This document shows, piece by piece, positions 59,789-64,000 of a stretch of DNA of 64,000 nucleotides; the stretch's first letter is position 1, and each line of letters starts with the position of its first letter. The translations under genes and the position numbers were made by a program. The DNA is from Piper betle (taxonomy: Eukaryota; Streptophyta; Magnoliopsida; Piperales; Piperaceae), in assembly GCA_033002965.1 (NCBI GenBank), contig JAURVB010014492.1, forward strand, positions 58,978-122,977, given 5' to 3'. The notes under the pieces are model-generated. The model did not search any database, was not told where the DNA came from, and worked only from the letters and a program-made list of their open reading frames with translations.

Positions 59789-61705
59789 GTAGCTCTCTCC
59801 TTTTATTACATTCATCGTAATATTATTATTATTATTATTATTTGTATTATAATTATAATTATAATTATAATTATGATTATAATTATGCATACCCATAATT
59901 GCTATTATTGAGTCAAGAATGTCTTAACCAGTATTTTGATTTTTGCGGTCGTGTAGACGAGACCAATTAGTGCTCTAATCTTTTTTAAATCATGCCTTGC
60001 ATATTTTTTTATGTGACAGCTGGGATACTATTATTGAACAAGACAAGTTTCTTCTAGAACACTTGATAAAAGCCTGCATAGATGTGTTGAGAAAAATTTT
60101 TAAAAATCAAGATAAATTGTTTTTGTATTTTTTTTTGTTGGAAAAGATTATCAGAGATTGTTTTAGACAAATTCTTCGTAACTCTCTGCATTTTCAGTTT
60201 CAGCAAACTAAAAAAAGGTAAAATATAAGTTAAACTACGTGGTTTCTTTTTTAAATTCTAATTCAAAGCATTAGCCTCAATTATTTTTAATGAATTTGGA
60301 GTTTATTGGAATAAAATAAAAATAACGATAAACCAATGTAGTTTTTCTTTAGTTACATAAATTCACAATTAAATAATAAGAATATAAGTAAGAATCAAAT
60401 CAAAAAATTTGGATAAATAAAAGGGAGAAGACAAACATTTTGAATTTGGTCAAATTCTCCGTTGAATCTATTTGAGATCTAATTATATCTAATTTGATTT
60501 GACCAACAAATTCAAATTAAATTAAAAGAGTGAGAGAGACCATCTCACTGTTCCTTGACATGAGATTGAACTATACTCTTTAAGATTTTAATTAAGCAAT
60601 AATGAATATTTTCCTCAATAATTTTAAAAATGCTTCTATCTCTCTAATTAGGTATATAATTTTCTAATATATGAAAGGAATGTTTTTTTTACAAAGGGCC
60701 TCTATGTTCCACAACATTTCTCACTATATATCCACTCATTTGTTTTTATAAAAAATCTGCCATGCCCCTAAATAGTTTTATTATTTTATCTTTTTTTGTT
60801 ACGAGAGTATTAATTAAATTTTTACTTAACAATTCTAACATATTCTTGCAATTTCGCCCATTCTTATTAAAAAAATAATGTAAAAAACTTCATCCACATG
60901 AAGTCATGGCTCTTTAATAAATTGAAGGTGTTTTGTTGTTCGATATCCCTCTCATATATTTTTTTACATTTTTTTCTTGAATTAAGAGTATTTTCGAGAC
61001 CCTCTCATTACTAAGAAAATTTTCTTTTTAAATATAAGATTCCTATTTTTCTACATATAAGATATGTCATATATCTTCTTAATATCTTATACATCTATTT
61101 TTTTTGTTTATATCTATTATATATATACATGATGATTTTTTATTTCTCTTTCATTCTCAACTCTTTCTCACATGTGGTTAATTTTGAGCCCACACTTAAT
61201 AGTTTATTAATAACAAAAACCTCTTAATAATAATCAAATTAAAATATTATATATATATATATATAAATCTTCTTCTCTCTCTATAATTATCTACAAATAA
61301 TTAATAAACAAGATAATATTTACAAGACAATTGTACATAATTATAAAAGTTCTGATAAATACGATGGTATAAAATTTAGATAAGCATGACATTTAATAAA
61401 CATGACTTTATTGAATTATAAGATAAAGTATACAAATTGATAGACATTACATCAACATTTAAGATAATCATGCTAAATTGATAATATAAATTTCATTTAT
61501 AATTAATTAATTATTCATTTAATTTTGAATTTAATCAATATAATTTTTTTAAAAAAATTTGTAAGTGTCCCGTCATAGCGGATATTAACCTAGTATATCA
61601 TTATACATGATAATAGGCCTCCCAAATATAAAATTCATATCTTCTTAATATATCTACTCCAATCCTTTATTTTTTGATGAAGCACAATGCTTTCTTTCCT
61701 AATTC

Positions 61706-61708
<3 letters not shown>
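59789..61708. other. Intergenic, very AT-rich; no gene recognised
   Basis: Begins with an ATT/AATTAT microsatellite (59820-59886) just after the putative last exon, then long AT-rich single-copy-looking sequence. No protein similarity. Confidence 0.55.

Positions 61709-61764
<56 letters not shown>
61709..61764. repeat. (AT)n microsatellite
   Basis: About 28 AT units directly left of the GC-cored element. Confidence 0.97.
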
Positions 61765-61769
<5 letters not shown>

Positions 61770-61775
61770 TCAAGT

Positions 61776-62527
61776 ACAGGGCAAGCAACAAGTGCTTCTG
61801 CCCAGTTCTCTGGGCCGTCCGATTACAAGGACGACGGCCGGATGAAAGAAAAAAAAATAGCGTTGCCGTCGCCGCCCTATCGCAGCCACCGCCCGCCCGA
61901 CGCCGCCGCCGCTCCCGCCTCCTTGCTCCACCCCCTCCCTCCTCCCGCTGCGCCGGCGCGGCAAATCTAGCCGCGGCCGCTCTCGCCTGCCGGCCCACCG
62001 CCCCGCCGCGACCCCGCCAGCCACCCCATCGCTCGTCGCCCCCTCGCCGCAGCCGCTGCGCGCCCAGCCGCAGCCGCCTCGTCGCGGCCACCGCCCCGTC
62101 GCGCCCTCGCCTGCCACTCCCTCCTCGCTCCCCGCCACGGACGCCGCCGCCACCCCGCGGATGCCTGCCCGCGGCAAAGTTTTACTTTTCTTGTCGCGGC
62201 CGGATCTCGGCCGACCGACCGCGCCCATCCGGCCGCCGCCCACCACCGCCGCCACGCCGCGCATCTGGCGGTGCGACCGGTCGGCCGTGGCGGCCGGGCC
62301 GGCCGGGGCCGGGGCGTCGTGGCGGACCGAGGCAAAGGGTCGGCCACCCCCCCCGCCATCGCCGTGGCCGGGCTCGCCTTCCGCCCTCCATAGGATCTGG
62401 ACCGTCGCTTCTAACGGACGGCCCGGCGATCACAACTTTTGTTTTTAAAAAATAACTATTTGATCTAGGCCGTCCTTGTAATCGGACGGCTCTAGAATAT
62501 TGTGAGCGCAGACAGATTGCCTGTGCT
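61776..62527. mobile_element. GC-cored element with 20-bp perfect inverted ends (copy 3)
   Basis: GCCGTCCGATTACAAGGACG at 61814-61833 is exactly inverted at 62470-62489. Each arm also contains its own hairpin (GCCGTCC...GGACGGC type). Weaker inverted similarity extends outward to about 61776 (CAGGGCAA) and 62527 (complement of CACAGGCAA). The core is about 80% GC in surroundings of about 30% GC. Overlapping open frames on both strands of the core are rich in Pro/Arg/Ala/Gly and are artefacts of composition. No transposase. Confidence 0.7.
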
Positions 62528-63079
62528 CAGGCGCAGTTGACAATCTATATATATATGTTGTTGTTGTTGTTTTATCAAGGATAGAGAGTGTTTGAATAAA
62601 TTTATAATTTCAGAAATTTGATTTGTTTATTCTAAATTTTTATAATTATGTAATAAAATTATTATTTAAATCAGTTCTTAGAATTTTAAGCAAGATTATT
62701 ATTACGCTAATATCACTTATGATCGGACCGTACAGTCCGGTCCGATCTGGTATGGCTGCGGGGTACCAGACTGAAGTCCGGTCCGGTCGGCATGTCGTAC
62801 CACACATGCTTACCCGATTTTCAACATGTTTTTAACCAAAACCACAATATTTTGTAAATACCACAGTTTTTTCTCTGTTTAATTCGGTTTAAAACAATAA
62901 ATTTTGTCAATTTGTGTTTAAGGAGATATGAGAGGAATATAGGATGTTTATGTAGAGAGAGCAGAGGAATATAAGATGTTTTGGGAGCACTAATGTGACT
63001 AGGAGATATGTGCTAACTTAAAAATAAAATAAAATGTAATAATGCCACTAAGATTTCAACCCAAGACATCTTACCCATG
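62528..63079. other. Short intergenic spacer; nothing recognised
   Basis: Mostly AT-rich. A GTACAGTCCGGTCCG...GTCCGGTCCGGTC patch at 62728-62790 contains short CCGGTC direct repeats. Confidence 0.45.
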
Positions 63080-63987
63080 GTTGCATGAATCGGAATCGGA
63101 ATCGGAATCGGTTTTCCACGGAGTCGGAATCGGAATCGGAATCGGTCTGAATCGGCCAAGAATCGGTTCAGTTGAATCGGTCCAAATTAATTTAATCGGT
63201 CATATATAATAATTTGACAATTTATAATATAAATATATTAAAATTGGGTATTGATGTTATTTTGATATTATTCTGTGTATTATAGTTTCTGATATTTTTA
63301 AATATTTTTAAGATTTTTTAAATTATTTAGAATTAATTATTATTTTTGACTCGAGTTAGACTCGAGTCAACTTTTAATTACGAGAATGCCACTCTTTACC
63401 CCGCCGCCGCCGCCGCCGGCCCGGTCGGCGGCGAGTCTCGCGGCGGCGATGTCGGAGGATGTCGGCAGCCCGGTCGGACGAACAGTCGGCGGCCCGCAGC
63501 CGGCGGCGAGGCGGCCAGGAGCGGCGGCGAGTCGCGGCGATTCGTGCGTCACAGCCCGATTCGGTCCGGCCACACTTCGGCGGCGACGTTGCGAGGTCGG
63601 CGGCGAGGTCGGTAGCCCGGTCGGCGGCGAGCCCGGAGTCGGGGAGCACGGCGGAGGGCGGAAACGGGGCGGCGGCGGGCGGACGAGCGGCGGCGGCGTG
63701 GGGGGAGCGGGTTTGATTTTAGGTTTTTAAAATCCAAATTACCATTTTACCCATGCTTAAATAATTTAATAAAAATCATACCTAGGGTATTTTAGTAATT
63801 TTATTAAAAAAACCGATCCGATTTAAATCGGCCGATTCCGATTCCGAGTTAAATCGGTCGGAATCGGCCGAACTCGGCCGATTCCGGCCGATTCGGGCCG
63901 ACCGAGTCGGCCTCGAAATCGGATCGGCATCGCGCCGATCCGATTTAAATCGGCCGATTCCGCACGGAATCGGCCGATTTGTGCAAC
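63080..63987. mobile_element. Element with GTTGCA inverted termini and GAATCG-repeat ends, GC-rich core
   Basis: Starts GTTGCATGAATCGG and ends with the inverse of GTTGCACAAATCGG. The left 110 bp are mostly (GGAATC)n-type repeats; the right 200 bp carry many AATCGGCCGATT palindromes. The middle (63290-63400) resembles the gypsy LTR, reading in the same order: AT-rich, TATTTTTGACTCGAG, AGTCAA, TTACGAG, TGCCA, then a GC-rich core (63400-63715). No coding frame recognised; target duplication not found. Confidence 0.55.
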
Positions 63988-64000
63988 AGTGCTCTTATCT

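Noticed and set aside
59663..59896. Minus-strand frame with Asn/Tyr repeats
   Set aside because: Translation of an ATT/AATTAT microsatellite overlapping the 3' end of a plus-strand exon.
61763..62455. Long overlapping open frames on both strands (up to 230 residues)
   Set aside because: They lie in an ~80% GC core, are made of Pro/Arg/Ala/Gly, overlap on both strands, and sit between inverted repeats. Stop codons are simply rare at this composition.
63346..63737. Several overlapping frames
   Set aside because: Compositional artefact of the GCC/CGG-rich core between GAATCG repeats.

Overview
This window is plant nuclear DNA. The genes have GT-AG introns, families found only in land plants (a KANADI regulator, DUF760, DUF1677, a CVP2-type inositol phosphatase), long AT-rich gaps and nested LTR retrotransposons. 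Two genes have a very GC-rich first exon followed by AT-rich later exons. That gradient suits a monocot, probably not a grass, but I cannot name the species.

Layout: 1-2080 holds the 3' part of a DUF760 (UV-B-induced At3g17800-like) gene on the plus strand. 4482-8074 (minus) is a six-exon KANADI gene with a short element of TRIM type in intron 4 and an apparent 1-nt frameshift in exon 1. 8.7-29.6 kb is gene-poor. It holds a GC-cored element with hairpin ends (10.1-10.5 kb), a coding-poor LTR element (13323-20194) whose right LTR carries a 3-kb solo LTR, a 5'-truncated LINE (20797-21262), and a 6.3-kb gag/protease-only LTR retrotransposon (22918-29232) that split a second GC-cored element. 29647-31954 is a three-exon gene for a small multi-pass membrane protein. 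34185-34547 is a DUF1677 gene. 39302-41734 is an eight-exon inositol polyphosphate 5-phosphatase gene, also with a 1-nt frameshift. A further gene seems to start near 44.4 kb. Its next recognisable exon lies at 56.4 kb, and the 11.8-kb intron between them is filled by a wreck of Ty3/gypsy elements (45237-56192). More candidate exons follow to 59788. The right end holds a GC-cored hairpin-ended element (61.8-62.5 kb) and an element with GTTGCA termini built from GAATCG repeats (63080-63987).

The host genes are unrelated plant genes, not a pathway. KANADI (abaxial and vascular patterning) and CVP2-like phosphatase (vein patterning) both bear on vascular development in model plants, but nothing here links them functionally. 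The window's main story is transposon nesting: insertion order can be read from target-site duplications, there are two solo LTRs of one family, and a highly similar inverted pair of LTR pieces sits inside one intron. I saw no tRNA, rRNA, CRISPR array or gene cluster, and no convincing new biochemical system. The least explained objects are the two GC-cored element types.

Exon limits were read by eye from splice consensus and frame continuity; transposon edges without a target-site duplication are approximate.
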